Source of the DNA: Puniceicoccales bacterium Verruco_02
GTDB taxonomy: Bacteria > Verrucomicrobiota > Verrucomicrobiia > Opitutales > Oceanipulchritudinaceae
Assembly: GCA_001604585.1 (NCBI GenBank)
Contig: LVBW01000054.1
Location: 1-38,639, forward strand
DNA length: 38,639 nt
Direction: 5' to 3'
Shown: positions 16,478 through 25,538 of the stretch, one piece after another
Position numbering within the stretch: the stretch's first letter is position 1
Layout: each line of letters starts with the position of its first letter
Notes under the pieces: model-generated
The model's input: only the letters and a program-made list of their open reading frames with translations
What the model was told of the DNA's origin: nothing
The model's database searches: none
Translations under genes and position numbers: made by a program

Positions 16478-18328
16478 ATGAAACTGCACATCATTGCGCT
16501 TTCGCTGGCCTTTGCGCCGGTATCGGCTTCTGTTGCCGGAGAACTCTGGCATGTGGAACCCGCCAACTGGTGGGTCGGTATGAGGGAGCCGCGTCTGCAA
16601 ATCCTCGTTCACGGCGACAACATAGCCGAAACCACCCCGCGCATCGACTGCGTGGGCATAGGTCTCGAACAGGTCGTGCATGTGGAGAACCCGAACTACC
16701 TGTTCCTATACGTGCAGGTGGGCAAGTCTGCAACGAGTGGCAGCTTCGACATCGTCTTTGAAAAGGACGGCAAGGCCGAGGCCAGGTATGCCTACGAACT
16801 TCGCGCCCGCCGCGAAGGCTCTGCGCAGAGGCAGGGCTTCGACAACGCGGACGTCATTTACGAAATCGTGCCAGATCGCTTCGTCAACGGCGACCCGTCC
16901 AACGACAGCGTTCAGGGAATGCTGGAAATGGAAGTCAATCGTGCAGAGCCTTACGGACGGCACGGCGGGGATATTCGCGGCATAATTAACGCCCTGCCGT
17001 ATTTGGAAGACATGGGCTTTGGCGCACTCTGGCTTACGCCCGTCACCGAGAACGACATGCCCAATCAGTCCTATCACGGCTACGCTATTACGGACTTTTA
17101 CAAAATCGACCCCCGCATGGGCGATATGGATGATTACGTGGAGCTGTCCCGCAAGGGAGCCGAGCACGGCATCAAGATAGTGATGGACATGATTTTCAAC
17201 CACTGCGGCTCCGAGCACTGGTGGATGAAGGATTTGCCAACGGCGGACTGGATTAACGACTATCCGAACTACCGGGTAACGCACCACCGGCGCACGACTA
17301 ACCAGGACCCGCACGCCTCGGCGGAGGACATCGACCTGATGCGCCGCGGCTGGTTTGTGCCCACTATGCCGGACATGAACGTAATGAACCCGCTCTTGGC
17401 CGATTACCTCATCCAGAACAGCATCTGGTGGGTGGAAGCGGCGGATCTTGGCGGCATCCGCGTGGATACATACCCCTACCCGGACAAGCGTTTCATGTCC
17501 CGCTGGTGCGCACGTATCTTGGAAGAGTATCCGAAACTGAACATCGTGGGCGAGGAGTGGACATTTAACCCTGCCATCGTTTCCTACTGGCAGCGAGGCA
17601 AGCTGAACAAGGACGGCTACGAGGGCAATTTGCCTTCGCTCTTTGACTTCCCCATGCGTGGTGCGCTTGTGGACTCGCTAAATGGCGCGGGACATCAGGA
17701 CGGCGAATCGCTGACCAACCTCTACGAGATGCTGGCGAACGATTTTCTATATGCCGACAGTGACAACATGACAGTATTTCTGGGTAATCACGACATCCCG
17801 CGCTACTATATGGAGCTGGGCAAGAATACTGCCAAGGCGCGCAACGCCATGGTGTGGCTAATGACAATGCGCGGCATTCCGCAGTTCTACTACGGGGATG
17901 AAATCCTAATGACACACGACGAGTCGATGGAGCACGGGCATATTCGCAAGGACTTTCCGGGCGGCTGGGCTGGCGACAGCTCCGATGCCATTAGCGGTAA
18001 GGGTCTGAGCGACGAGGCACTTCAGTTCAAGGCATTCGTCCGCAATCTGCTAAATTGGCGAAAGAGCAGCCTTTGTGTGCAAGAGGGGCGCCTTGTCCAC
18101 TTCGCCCCGCGTGATGGAGTGTATGTATATTTCCGCACATACGGCGAGAATTGCGTGATGGTAGTAATCAACAACAGCGAAAAGACTGTAGCACTAGATA
18201 TGAATGAATACGCTTCCGTGGCCGGTATCTATACCAAGGGACGCGACATACTAAGTGGCAAGGAATATATCCTTGGTGAGGGGATAACGCTATATCCAAT
18301 GACGCCATGCGTTATAGAGCTTCGTTAA
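16478..18328 (+). CDS. GH13 neopullulanase / cyclomaltodextrinase (SusA-like)
   Basis: A 616-residue periplasmic GH13 enzyme that splits cyclodextrins, pullulan or maltodextrins. A signal peptide (1-20) is followed by the cyclomaltodextrinase N-terminal beta domain (about 22-110), the barrel, and the matching C-terminal domain (about 540-616). Catalytic residues: D330 in GGIRVDTYP, E359 in IVGEEW and D439 in FLGNHD; region I is DMIFNH at 237-242. Domain order matches Bacteroides SusA. It lies between the GH97 gene and malQ with short gaps, as in starch loci. The exact preferred substrate cannot be read from sequence. Confidence 0.93.
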   Translation: MKLHIIALSLAFAPVSASVAGELWHVEPANWWVGMREPRLQILVHGDNIAETTPRIDCVGIGLEQVVHVENPNYLFLYVQVGKSATSGSFDIVFEKDGKAEARYAYELRARREGSAQRQGFDNADVIYEIVPDRFVNGDPSNDSVQGMLEMEVNRAEPYGRHGGDIRGIINALPYLEDMGFGALWLTPVTENDMPNQSYHGYAITDFYKIDPRMGDMDDYVELSRKGAEHGIKIVMDMIFNHCGSEHWWMKDLPTADWINDYPNYRVTHHRRTTNQDPHASAEDIDLMRRGWFVPTMPDMNVMNPLLADYLIQNSIWWVEAADLGGIRVDTYPYPDKRFMSRWCARILEEYPKLNIVGEEWTFNPAIVSYWQRGKLNKDGYEGNLPSLFDFPMRGALVDSLNGAGHQDGESLTNLYEMLANDFLYADSDNMTVFLGNHDIPRYYMELGKNTAKARNAMVWLMTMRGIPQFYYGDEILMTHDESMEHGHIRKDFPGGWAGDSSDAISGKGLSDEALQFKAFVRNLLNWRKSSLCVQEGRLVHFAPRDGVYVYFRTYGENCVMVVINNSEKTVALDMNEYASVAGIYTKGRDILSGKEYILGEGITLYPMTPCVIELR

Positions 18329-18367
18329 TATATTATACCTAAACACGGCTTTCTACATAATATCATA

Positions 18368-19921
18368 ATGAGCACACCTCATACAAGCTGGCTTGATCGC
18401 AGGCTTTCAGGTCTTCTCGTCCATGTTACTTCAATGCCTGGGGACTTTGGTATTGGCAACATGGGAGAAGGAACTCGCCGCTTCATTGATATGATAGCGC
18501 AGGCGGGTTTTGCATACTGGCAGATTTGTCCCGTTGGGCCGACAGGTTACGGAGATTCTCCCTATCAGTCCTTTTCCACACACGCTGGCAATCCATACCT
18601 GATCGATCTCGGGGAGTTGGTTAATGCAGGTATGGTTGACGATTCAGAGTTGGATACCTTACGTGCCATCAACGGGAATTATGTTGACTATGGAGAGCTG
18701 TACAAGCGTTTCTGGCCGATAGCCCGGAAGGCGGCATCGCGATATGCATCCCTAGGATGCCCACGCTTTGGTCGTCAAAGCTTTGACGAGTTTTGTCAGG
18801 ATAATATCCACTGGCTGGACGGATATGCGTTATTTATGGCCTTGAAGGAGTTGCATGATGGCAAGCCTTGGTATCAGTGGCCTGACGAGTATAGAGACTA
18901 TGAGCGGGCAAAACGTTGCACATTGTTGGATGTGGTTAGCGAGGAGACGCGGCAGAAAATCTATCAGTATTGGTTCTTCTGCCAGTGGGAAAGAATTCAT
19001 GAATACGCACGTTGCAAGAATGTTGGTATCATCGGTGACATACCTATATTTGTTGCTCACGATAGTGCCGATGTGTGGCAGAACAGGGCGCTATTTCGCA
19101 TTGATTCCAGTGGTGGATTGAAGGTTTCTGCCGGTGTGCCGCCTGACTATTTTTCTGAGTATGGTCAGTATTGGGGTAATCCATTATATGACTGGGAATA
19201 TCTATCCAACACTGATTATACGTGGTGGAAGCAGCGATTCTACAGCTCTCTTAAGTTATTTGATGTCATTCGCTTGGACCACTTTAGGGCATTTTCGTCG
19301 TTTTGGGAGATCCCAGGCGGAGCATGCGATGCCCGCGCCGGGCGTTGGGTTAGGGGGCCGGGCATGGCCTTTTTCGATTCGATCGGCAAGGCCATGCCCT
19401 ATGTTAAGATTATTGCCGAAGACTTGGGTTATATTGACGAAGAAGTGTATAGGCTGAAAGTCGATAGTGGTCTTCCCGGAATGAAAGTGGTACAATTCGG
19501 CTTCGGCCACGATGCAAACAACGTTAATCTTCCTCACTTCTACCCTTTTAACAGCGTGGCATATACAGGAACACACGACAATGATACCACTCGTGGATGG
19601 TTGTCTAGGGTGGATGGATTCATAGCGGATAAAATCCGTGATTATTTTGCCTGTGATAGTTTGGATAGCGCATGGCCCATCGTTCGTGCAGCTTTTCTTT
19701 CTGTATCAAGACTTGCTGTTGCACCGGTACAGGATATTCTTGACCTTGGTTCTGAAGCACGCATGAACACCCCCGGCATTGCCAATGGTAATTGGAGATG
19801 GAGGTTGAACGCAGGGCATCTGGATGCATTTGCTTCTATGACATCGAAACTAGCAGCACTAAATAGCATTTCTGATCGCAACGGAAGGCATATGCAGACG
19901 CATTACAGCGTATCACCATAG
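18368..19921 (+). CDS. malQ: 4-alpha-glucanotransferase (amylomaltase)
   Basis: A 517-residue GH77 enzyme that transfers glucan segments between maltodextrins, freeing glucose; cytoplasmic, with no signal peptide. Key residues: nucleophile D304 in RLDHFRAF, acid/base E351 in IIAEDLG, and D404 in TGTHDNDT; the substrate loop region and PDYFSEYGQYWGNPLYDW are intact. Length equals the plain bacterial amylomaltase. It starts 39 bp after the GH13 stop. Base composition falls noticeably here: a sample line is about 48% GC against about 60% in the GH13 gene upstream. That may mean separate acquisition of malQ and the permease. Confidence 0.96.
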   Translation: MSTPHTSWLDRRLSGLLVHVTSMPGDFGIGNMGEGTRRFIDMIAQAGFAYWQICPVGPTGYGDSPYQSFSTHAGNPYLIDLGELVNAGMVDDSELDTLRAINGNYVDYGELYKRFWPIARKAASRYASLGCPRFGRQSFDEFCQDNIHWLDGYALFMALKELHDGKPWYQWPDEYRDYERAKRCTLLDVVSEETRQKIYQYWFFCQWERIHEYARCKNVGIIGDIPIFVAHDSADVWQNRALFRIDSSGGLKVSAGVPPDYFSEYGQYWGNPLYDWEYLSNTDYTWWKQRFYSSLKLFDVIRLDHFRAFSSFWEIPGGACDARAGRWVRGPGMAFFDSIGKAMPYVKIIAEDLGYIDEEVYRLKVDSGLPGMKVVQFGFGHDANNVNLPHFYPFNSVAYTGTHDNDTTRGWLSRVDGFIADKIRDYFACDSLDSAWPIVRAAFLSVSRLAVAPVQDILDLGSEARMNTPGIANGNWRWRLNAGHLDAFASMTSKLAALNSISDRNGRHMQTHYSVSP

Positions 19922-19960
19922 GCACCGCATAGTTATACATTCCCGAATACGTATTACCCC

Positions 19961-21283
19961 ATGAATCAACATACACTATCACGGATGTCATTTTGGCAAA
20001 TCTGGAACATGAGCTTTGGCTTTTTTGGTATCCAGTTCGGCTGGGGTCTGCAAATGGCCAACATGAGCGCCATATACCAATATCTGGGTGCCGAGGAAAG
20101 TGATATCCCTATTCTGTGGCTTGCCGCGCCTATGACAGGCTTCTTGGTCCAGCCAATTCTAGGTTATTATAGCGATCGAACCTGGACTCGTCTTGGGCGG
20201 CGGAGGCCTTACTTTCTTGTCGGAGCAATACTGGCCAGTCTGTCCTTGATAGTCATGCCGAATTCATCAACGCTTTGGATGGCAGCGGGTTTGCTATGGA
20301 TACTAGATGCTTCAGTAAATGTAAGCATGGAACCTTTCCGAGCTTTTGCAGCGGATCTGCTTCCTCCTGATCAGCGCAAACAGGGCTTTGCAATGCAGAG
20401 TTTGTTGATAGGTCTTGGTGCGGTGCTGTCATCATCGCTTCCATGGATTCTAAGTAATGTGTTTAATGTTGTAGGAAATGACGAAGGAAGTGCTATCCCG
20501 CGAACGGTTCACTACTCGTTTTACATAGGTGCCTTTGTGTTCTTTCTAGCAGTGTTGTACACAGTAGTGAAAACGACAGAACACCCGCCCTCAGATATGG
20601 AGGCATTTCTCCGAAATAAGCGAGATACGGCAGGCCTTGGCAATGCATTCAAGGACATTTTCAGAGGCGTGTTTCGTATGCCATTGGCTATGAAGCGACT
20701 CGCGTTGGTGCAGTTTTTTACATGGCTTGCTCTGTTCTCGCTTTGGATCTATTTTACTCCTTCGATTACGCAAACTGTATATAATGCCTCTCCCGGAAGC
20801 GTAGACTATCAAAAGGGGGTAGAGTGGGGTGGCGTCTGTTTTGCGACCTATAACGGAGTGGCGTTCTTTTTCTCCTTTGTGCTGTTGTGGATTACCCGTC
20901 GGTATTCCGCAAAACACATACATATGGTGTGTCTGTCCGTATGCGCCATCGGGCTTATCTCTGTATTGTTTATCAACACGCCTAGCCCGTTAATACTGTC
21001 TATGATCGCCGTTGGTATTGGCTGGGCCAGTATCCTGTCAATGCCCTATGCTATTCTCTCGAATGTTATACCGGCCGATAAAATGGGTTACTATATGGGA
21101 GTGTTCAACATATTTATCGTGCTCCCGCAAATGCTTGCAGCTCTGGGGCTTGGTGCAATACTCGACAGACTGTTGGGGGGGGATACTGTATATGCATTGG
21201 GTATTGGAGGAGCATCATTATTTCTGGCGGCGTTACTATTGCGATTTGTTCTAGAGCCGCAATCGTCTGTATCTGAGATATAA
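19961..21283 (+). CDS. MFS sugar (maltose/maltodextrin) permease
   Basis: A 440-residue inner-membrane transporter of the major facilitator superfamily with about 12 hydrophobic segments. YYSDRTWTRLGRRRPY near residue 68 is the loop 2-3 signature (D-R-x-x-x-R/GRRRP) shared by the sucrose/maltose branch (SLC45-like, GPH-like). FGFFGIQFGWGLQMANMS in the first helix is also typical of this branch. As last gene of the locus it probably moves maltose or glucose, released by the periplasmic hydrolases, into the cytoplasm for MalQ. Low GC like malQ. I see no clear terminator after the stop. Confidence 0.92.
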   Translation: MNQHTLSRMSFWQIWNMSFGFFGIQFGWGLQMANMSAIYQYLGAEESDIPILWLAAPMTGFLVQPILGYYSDRTWTRLGRRRPYFLVGAILASLSLIVMPNSSTLWMAAGLLWILDASVNVSMEPFRAFAADLLPPDQRKQGFAMQSLLIGLGAVLSSSLPWILSNVFNVVGNDEGSAIPRTVHYSFYIGAFVFFLAVLYTVVKTTEHPPSDMEAFLRNKRDTAGLGNAFKDIFRGVFRMPLAMKRLALVQFFTWLALFSLWIYFTPSITQTVYNASPGSVDYQKGVEWGGVCFATYNGVAFFFSFVLLWITRRYSAKHIHMVCLSVCAIGLISVLFINTPSPLILSMIAVGIGWASILSMPYAILSNVIPADKMGYYMGVFNIFIVLPQMLAALGLGAILDRLLGGDTVYALGIGGASLFLAALLLRFVLEPQSSVSEI

Positions 21284-21403
21284 CAGTTTGTGGACGCAAT
21301 AGGCCACTACCTGCGAGTGATTTGTGCTAGGGATCAAGGTTGTTGACGCAGGAGCGGTTATTAGAGATTTGTTGTAAGCAGGAACATCTTGTCCGTTCTG
21401 ACG

Positions 21404-21937
21404 TCATTTACTCGCGTAGGAATAGAGCTTGCCTTCCCCCTGCCCCTTGGGGTTCCATTCCATGACAATATGTGCCATGTTATCCTCTATATGGTAAAAT
21501 CCCAATGAGTAGTATAGCGCAAGTGCAGCGACGTTGGTCTTTTCTACGCATAGTAGCAATCTACGTCCAGTACGCGTACACTCCTGCATTGTTGTAGTTA
21601 TGATGATTTTGCCTATGCCCTTTCCACGCCACTCCGGCAATAGGGATATTTCCACAAGTCGCAACTCGCTGCGTCCTCCGCTTACGATGAATAGGCCCGC
21701 GGGAGAACCATCCATTTCAATGATGTTCTCTTTGGTTTCGGCGCGCGCTTTGATAGCGTTTTGGTGCGCATTGCGGGCGCGATACTGAAGGTCGAGTAGC
21801 TGCGTTTTCACCTTCTCGACTTGTTCGCTATGCCAATAATTCATGAATAGGCGCTCGGAGTCTATCTGTCCGCGAAGCTGCCTTATGAATGGTTCATCCT
21901 CCGCGCGAGGCGGACGTAGACTCATTATGTGACCCAT
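21404..21937 (-). CDS. GNAT-family N-acetyltransferase
   Basis: A 177-residue acetyltransferase. The acetyl-CoA loop is LLPEWRGKGIGKIII (the R/Q-x-x-G-x-G/A signature), followed by the usual TNVAALALYYSLGF segment. The N-terminus (LRPPRAEDEPFIRQL) is the standard first strand and helix. The substrate is unknown. The start could be 21937 or the Met at residue 5. It is divergent from the binding-protein-like gene with a 77-bp gap, so the two may be co-regulated; it may belong to the same functional group as the tail-collar gene, but that is inference. Confidence 0.85.
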   Translation of the reverse strand: MGHIMSLRPPRAEDEPFIRQLRGQIDSERLFMNYWHSEQVEKVKTQLLDLQYRARNAHQNAIKARAETKENIIEMDGSPAGLFIVSGGRSELRLVEISLLPEWRGKGIGKIIITTTMQECTRTGRRLLLCVEKTNVAALALYYSLGFYHIEDNMAHIVMEWNPKGQGEGKLYSYASK

Positions 21938-22014
21938 AAGAAACGCCTGTATGCAGAGATTTGCGTGGCAATTCGACCACGACGTTATTATCTACTCTCA
22001 TAAAGGAGTTCTGC

Positions 22015-23169
22015 ATGACAAGGAAATTCAGAATCGGCGTCTTCTTCTCACTGTCTAGCAATTTCCCGCAGGCGGAGCCGAATCTGTCCGCAGGTTTTCG
22101 TGCCGGGATTGGAGCCTGCGCAGGGACTGACATCGACGTAATGTTTTATGATACGCAAGGAAGCGTCAAAAGGCTGGGTATGGCAATATCGCGGGCCTAC
22201 CTTGTGGACCGCCTTGACATGGCCGTGGTCAATACTGCCTACGCAGGGCTTGAGGCCTTGTGCAATGCCTTGGCTCTGTATCGCAAGCCGCTCTTTGTAG
22301 TGAGCTCCGGCGCGGATATTGTACGCAAAGAAGAGCTTAACCCATATGTATTCAGAAGCTCATCTAATTACTGGCAGTGCGCGTTCGAGGCCGGCCGTAT
22401 GGCTGGCAAAACCATGGGTGGGCGCGTCATGTTGCTCTCGTCGATGTTCGACTGCTGCTTCGATTCGCACGCTGCCTTCATTGCTGGAGCAAGCGAAACT
22501 GGAGCAGAAGCCCTTACTCGCATTTGCGACGCTCCCGACTATATCTTTCATGCGGAGCCTCTCCTTGAAGCCATTAAACGGGAAAAGCCCGACGGGCTTG
22601 CTATCTACGCCTGCGGCAGCATAGCGGCGCAGATTCTTGATACGATCGCTTCGGATGAGTTTGCGGCTTCGATCCCCGCGCTCCACGGGCCGATGTTGCA
22701 CGAGGAGCCTCTTGCCTCGCGCCTTGGCGAAGCCCTTTCGGGCGGCAAGAGTGTTTTTTCCTCTTCAGGGACGCTTCTAAACAACGACACGGAAGAGTGC
22801 CGGGAGTTCAGGCACCGCTGGGCTGCGCAAGCAACTTCAGTGCCGGATTGTTTTGCGCTACTTGGCTACGAAACAGGGCTGTTTATACGCAAGGCGCTCG
22901 AAAAGTGCGACGGGACCAAGGTCGGCGCGGATTCGTTGCGTGCTGCCTTGGAAGGACTTGAAATATCCAGCCCGAGAGGGCGGATAATCATGGACGGAGA
23001 ATACCACATCGGCTGCGGCCCCGTATATCTTCGGGAGCTTGAATTCGCTAACGGCTCACTTGGCGAGAAATGCCAGATGCTTGGTGTTTCGGCAAAAGAT
23101 GGCGACGCTAGGTATCAGAAAATATTCTCGGGACACGTAAATCGTTGGTTGACTGATTATTTTCAATAA
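22015..23169 (+). CDS. Periplasmic-binding-protein-like (Peripla_BP_6 type) protein without signal peptide
   Basis: A 384-residue protein with the type I periplasmic-binding fold: KFRIGVFFSLSS at the first strand, DMAVVNTAYAGLEALCNAL, KPLFVVSSGAD, GGRVMLLSSMFDC and GYETGLFIRKALE are the recurring strand-helix units of LivJ-like ligand-binding proteins. The start is set by AAAGGAG eight bases before ATG 22015. The mature fold starts at once, so there is no signal peptide or lipobox and the protein should be cytoplasmic, unlike true ABC-importer binding proteins; no permease or ATPase is nearby. It precedes a tail-collar gene by 113 bp. It could be a ligand sensor or a structural relative; function unknown. 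Confidence 0.82.
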   Translation: MTRKFRIGVFFSLSSNFPQAEPNLSAGFRAGIGACAGTDIDVMFYDTQGSVKRLGMAISRAYLVDRLDMAVVNTAYAGLEALCNALALYRKPLFVVSSGADIVRKEELNPYVFRSSSNYWQCAFEAGRMAGKTMGGRVMLLSSMFDCCFDSHAAFIAGASETGAEALTRICDAPDYIFHAEPLLEAIKREKPDGLAIYACGSIAAQILDTIASDEFAASIPALHGPMLHEEPLASRLGEALSGGKSVFSSSGTLLNNDTEECREFRHRWAAQATSVPDCFALLGYETGLFIRKALEKCDGTKVGADSLRAALEGLEISSPRGRIIMDGEYHIGCGPVYLRELEFANGSLGEKCQMLGVSAKDGDARYQKIFSGHVNRWLTDYFQ

Positions 23170-23190
23170 TCATCGCGTGATGATTATTGA
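23163..23190 (+). other. Perfect 12-bp hairpin overlapping the stop codon
   Basis: TCAATAATCATC (23163-23174), loop GCGT, then GATGATTATTGA (23179-23190). The stop codon of the binding-protein-like gene lies inside the left arm. The stem is AT-rich and has no T-run, so it is not a standard terminator; it may set relative expression of the tail-collar gene. Confidence 0.75.
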
Positions 23191-23282
23191 TTATGCTTGC
23201 GAGGCAAACGTTTCCTGATTAGCTTTTCTACGCAGTGGACAGCTGCGTTTGGTCACGAACCCCCTACCTTGGCAGGACAGTA

Positions 23283-23939
23283 ATGATGGAATACTTTCTT
23301 GGAGAAATCCTTGCCTTAGCCTATTCGCGCATCCCGCAAGGGACAGCTCAATGCAATGGTCAATTAATGGCTATCCAACAAAATAGCGCCCTGTTTTCTC
23401 TTCTTGGAGTAGTATGGGGTGGGGACGGCCGCGCAACCTTCGGTCTTCCAAATTTATGCGGGCGAAGCATGTACGGTCTTGGTACGCCACGCACTAGCAG
23501 TGGCGTCGTCGTTGGTTCGCTCAATTGGGAAATCGGAAAACTCTACGGCACCGATCAGTACGCACTATCGTTGGCGAATCTTCCCGTTCACGACCACGCA
23601 GCCACTTTCACCCCCTCTTTCGCTGGCGGAAACGGAAGCGGTACGGCGGCCTATGTGAAAGTATCAAGCTTGCAGGCTACAACGAACGACCCAAATGGCA
23701 ACATCCTCGCCAAGGGCTGGGACCCTAGGACGCAGACAATCGACAACACATACATTGAACCCGACAAGGCTGGAACTCTTGGCAACCTTGCCGGAGTAGG
23801 CGGAGGAACGGGCGGCATGACAGGTGGCGTCGTGCAAATCGGCACATCAGGCGCAAGCTATCCGCTCACAGTGGACGGTCCGGGAGCAGGTATCAACTTC
23901 TGCATCGTGACATCGGGCGTGTACCCATCCTTTGACTAA
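23283..23939 (+). CDS. Phage tail-collar domain protein (microcystin-dependent protein family)
   Basis: A 218-residue protein. Residues about 3-60 are a tail-collar domain (FLGEILALAYSRIPQG, CNGQLMAIQQNSALFSLLG, WGGDGRATFGLPNLCGRS), the pattern of MdpB-type proteins in phage tail fibres and in many non-phage genomes. The middle is Gly/Ser/Thr-rich with HDH in LPVHDHAATF, where trimeric collar proteins bind metal, and the C-terminus INFCIVTSGVYPS is the usual end. ATG 23283 follows AGGACAG; a second ATG follows directly. No signal peptide and no other phage genes nearby. It lies between the binding-protein-like gene and the PEP-CTERM gene on the same strand. Confidence 0.92.
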   Translation: MMEYFLGEILALAYSRIPQGTAQCNGQLMAIQQNSALFSLLGVVWGGDGRATFGLPNLCGRSMYGLGTPRTSSGVVVGSLNWEIGKLYGTDQYALSLANLPVHDHAATFTPSFAGGNGSGTAAYVKVSSLQATTNDPNGNILAKGWDPRTQTIDNTYIEPDKAGTLGNLAGVGGGTGGMTGGVVQIGTSGASYPLTVDGPGAGINFCIVTSGVYPSFD

Positions 23940-23998
23940 CGTATGGCATTGGCAACCAGTAGTTAACGTAACAAAGACGTAACTCAACCCGTACAACA

Positions 23999-24556
23999 AT
24001 GAAGAAACAAATTATTAAGTCGTTTATGGCTATGCTCGCTCTGGTCCCATCAGTGGCCGCGGCAGACATTCTGATGCATATCGACGCAGTCAACGACCAG
24101 TTCTGGTTCTCTGGAAGCGCAACTGGAACTTTGACTTATGACGGATCATTTTCTCGGCTGATATGGAGCAATTCCTCGGGTGATTGGGGAGATGCATTTG
24201 CTGTAGGCCTTACCAACGCTTTCACCTTTGCAAGTCAGGGTATGGAAGTGGACATAGACCTGTTCGACTCTGACGACACCATCAAGATACAGCTGAGTTA
24301 CGACAGTGCTACGACATCGGGCACGCTTACTGCAAATTCCTCCACGGTATTTACATATACAGATGCCTTCGGTGGGCTGACACCCTCCCAGGAAGCTGCC
24401 TTCGAGTCGCTAATCGGACAAACGATTCCCATCGGTATATACGGCAGCGGCTTCGGTGGACTTCAAGTAGTTCCCGAACCTTCGGAAGTAGCTTCCGCGC
24501 TAGGCCTTGGCGCACTGGCAGCGGTCATGATGCTCCGCAGAAGAAAGACCACCTGA
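23999..24556 (+). CDS. Small PEP-CTERM sorting-domain protein
   Basis: A 185-residue secreted protein: signal peptide 1-22 (MKKQIIKSFMAMLALVPSVAAA), a beta-rich Ser/Thr/Gly body with DIDLFDSDDTI, and a PEP-CTERM tail with VPEPSE, a hydrophobic helix and RRRK at the end. The tail is cut by exosortase after export in organisms with that system; no exosortase gene is in this window. The body does not match a family I know. It follows the tail-collar gene by 59 bp and is closed by a terminator, so it may be part of the same transcript. Confidence 0.9.
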   Translation: MKKQIIKSFMAMLALVPSVAAADILMHIDAVNDQFWFSGSATGTLTYDGSFSRLIWSNSSGDWGDAFAVGLTNAFTFASQGMEVDIDLFDSDDTIKIQLSYDSATTSGTLTANSSTVFTYTDAFGGLTPSQEAAFESLIGQTIPIGIYGSGFGGLQVVPEPSEVASALGLGALAAVMMLRRRKTT

Positions 24557-24580
24557 AATTCCTGCCATCCTGAGCACTTT

Positions 24581-24616
24581 CAAGGGCATGTTCCCAAAGG
24601 ACATGCCCTTTTCCTT
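24581..24616 (+). terminator. Intrinsic terminator after the PEP-CTERM gene
   Basis: AAGGGCATGT (24581-24590), 9-base loop, ACATGCCCTT (24600-24609) then TTCCTTGTT. A perfect 10-bp stem 24 bp after the stop. Confidence 0.85.
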
Positions 24617-24678
24617 GTTATGAACGTACCAAGGGCATCGCTAAATAGCGCTATCATGGCAGTTGCCCCCGTGCTACT

Positions 24679-25503
24679 CTATGCCGTGGTTGGGCGGGGG
24701 CCTTTTACTATGCCCCTTTCCGCCCATGCGATGCCGCTACGGCGGGTCAGCTCTCGTATTTCGGCATTTTTCTCCAGTGCTTCGCCGCGGATATAGGCCC
24801 TTGCGTGGTCTAGGTGTATGCAAATGGCCAGGTGGCGGGCCTGTATTGGCGCTATGCCGTTGTTTATCAGGCGCTCGCCCATCTCGCGATCCTCGCCGCC
24901 GTATTCCATATCCTCGTTGAAACCGTTGACGGCCAGAATGTTCTTCTTCCAGCCCGAGGCATTGTGTCCGTTCCAAGTGGGGCTGGTAGGGGTGATGTAG
25001 TTTAGTAGCTTGGCGAAGGCGCCGCGCGCTCTAAGTTTCAAAGGGACATTCGGGCAGCCGTTTGCGCGCAGCCAAGCTGGGTCGAACGCGTTCTGGTTAA
25101 CGATGTCTTCGCGGGTGATTGTTTCGCTGGTCAGCATGGGTAGCTTGCAGTAGCCGCCCGATACAAAGTGGTCTTCCTGGCGCAAGTCCATGTGGACTTG
25201 CACAAAGTCCGCCCTCGGCACACAGTCCCCGTCGGAGATTATCAGATAGTCGCCCTCGCTGGCTGCGATGGCCTTGTTGAGTATCTCACACTTGCGGAAG
25301 CCCTTGTCCTCCTGCCATACGTGGCGGATGGGGAAGGGGCTGTGTGCGGACAGTTCCTCAACGGCCAGACGAGTGTCGTCGCGCGAACCGTCGTCGGCCA
25401 CTATTAGCTCAAAGTCCGTCCGCGTCTGAGCCTGATAGCCCCAGACTACTTTCCTCAGCCATGCTGGGCTGTTGTAGGTGCTGATGATTACGCTGGTGGA
25501 CAT
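24679..25503 (-). CDS. Family 2 glycosyltransferase
   Basis: A 274-residue GT-A fold enzyme that transfers sugar from a nucleotide sugar, probably in cell-surface polysaccharide or glycolipid synthesis. VIISTYNSPAWL at 5-16 is the start of the fold, VADDGS (35-40) and ISDGDCV (89-95, the metal-binding DxD) are the donor site, and NGFNEDMEYGGEDREMGERL near 210 is the GT7-C-like acceptor segment with the catalytic-type ED. No membrane segments. It precedes no other sugar gene, so the pathway is unknown. The DUF4282 gene is upstream on the same strand, separated by an inverted repeat. Confidence 0.92.
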   Translation of the reverse strand: MSTSVIISTYNSPAWLRKVVWGYQAQTRTDFELIVADDGSRDDTRLAVEELSAHSPFPIRHVWQEDKGFRKCEILNKAIAASEGDYLIISDGDCVPRADFVQVHMDLRQEDHFVSGGYCKLPMLTSETITREDIVNQNAFDPAWLRANGCPNVPLKLRARGAFAKLLNYITPTSPTWNGHNASGWKKNILAVNGFNEDMEYGGEDREMGERLINNGIAPIQARHLAICIHLDHARAYIRGEALEKNAEIRELTRRSGIAWAERGIVKGPRPTTA

Positions 25504-25538
25504 GGAGTTGCTTTTCAGCAGTCAGGCCATGCTACGCA

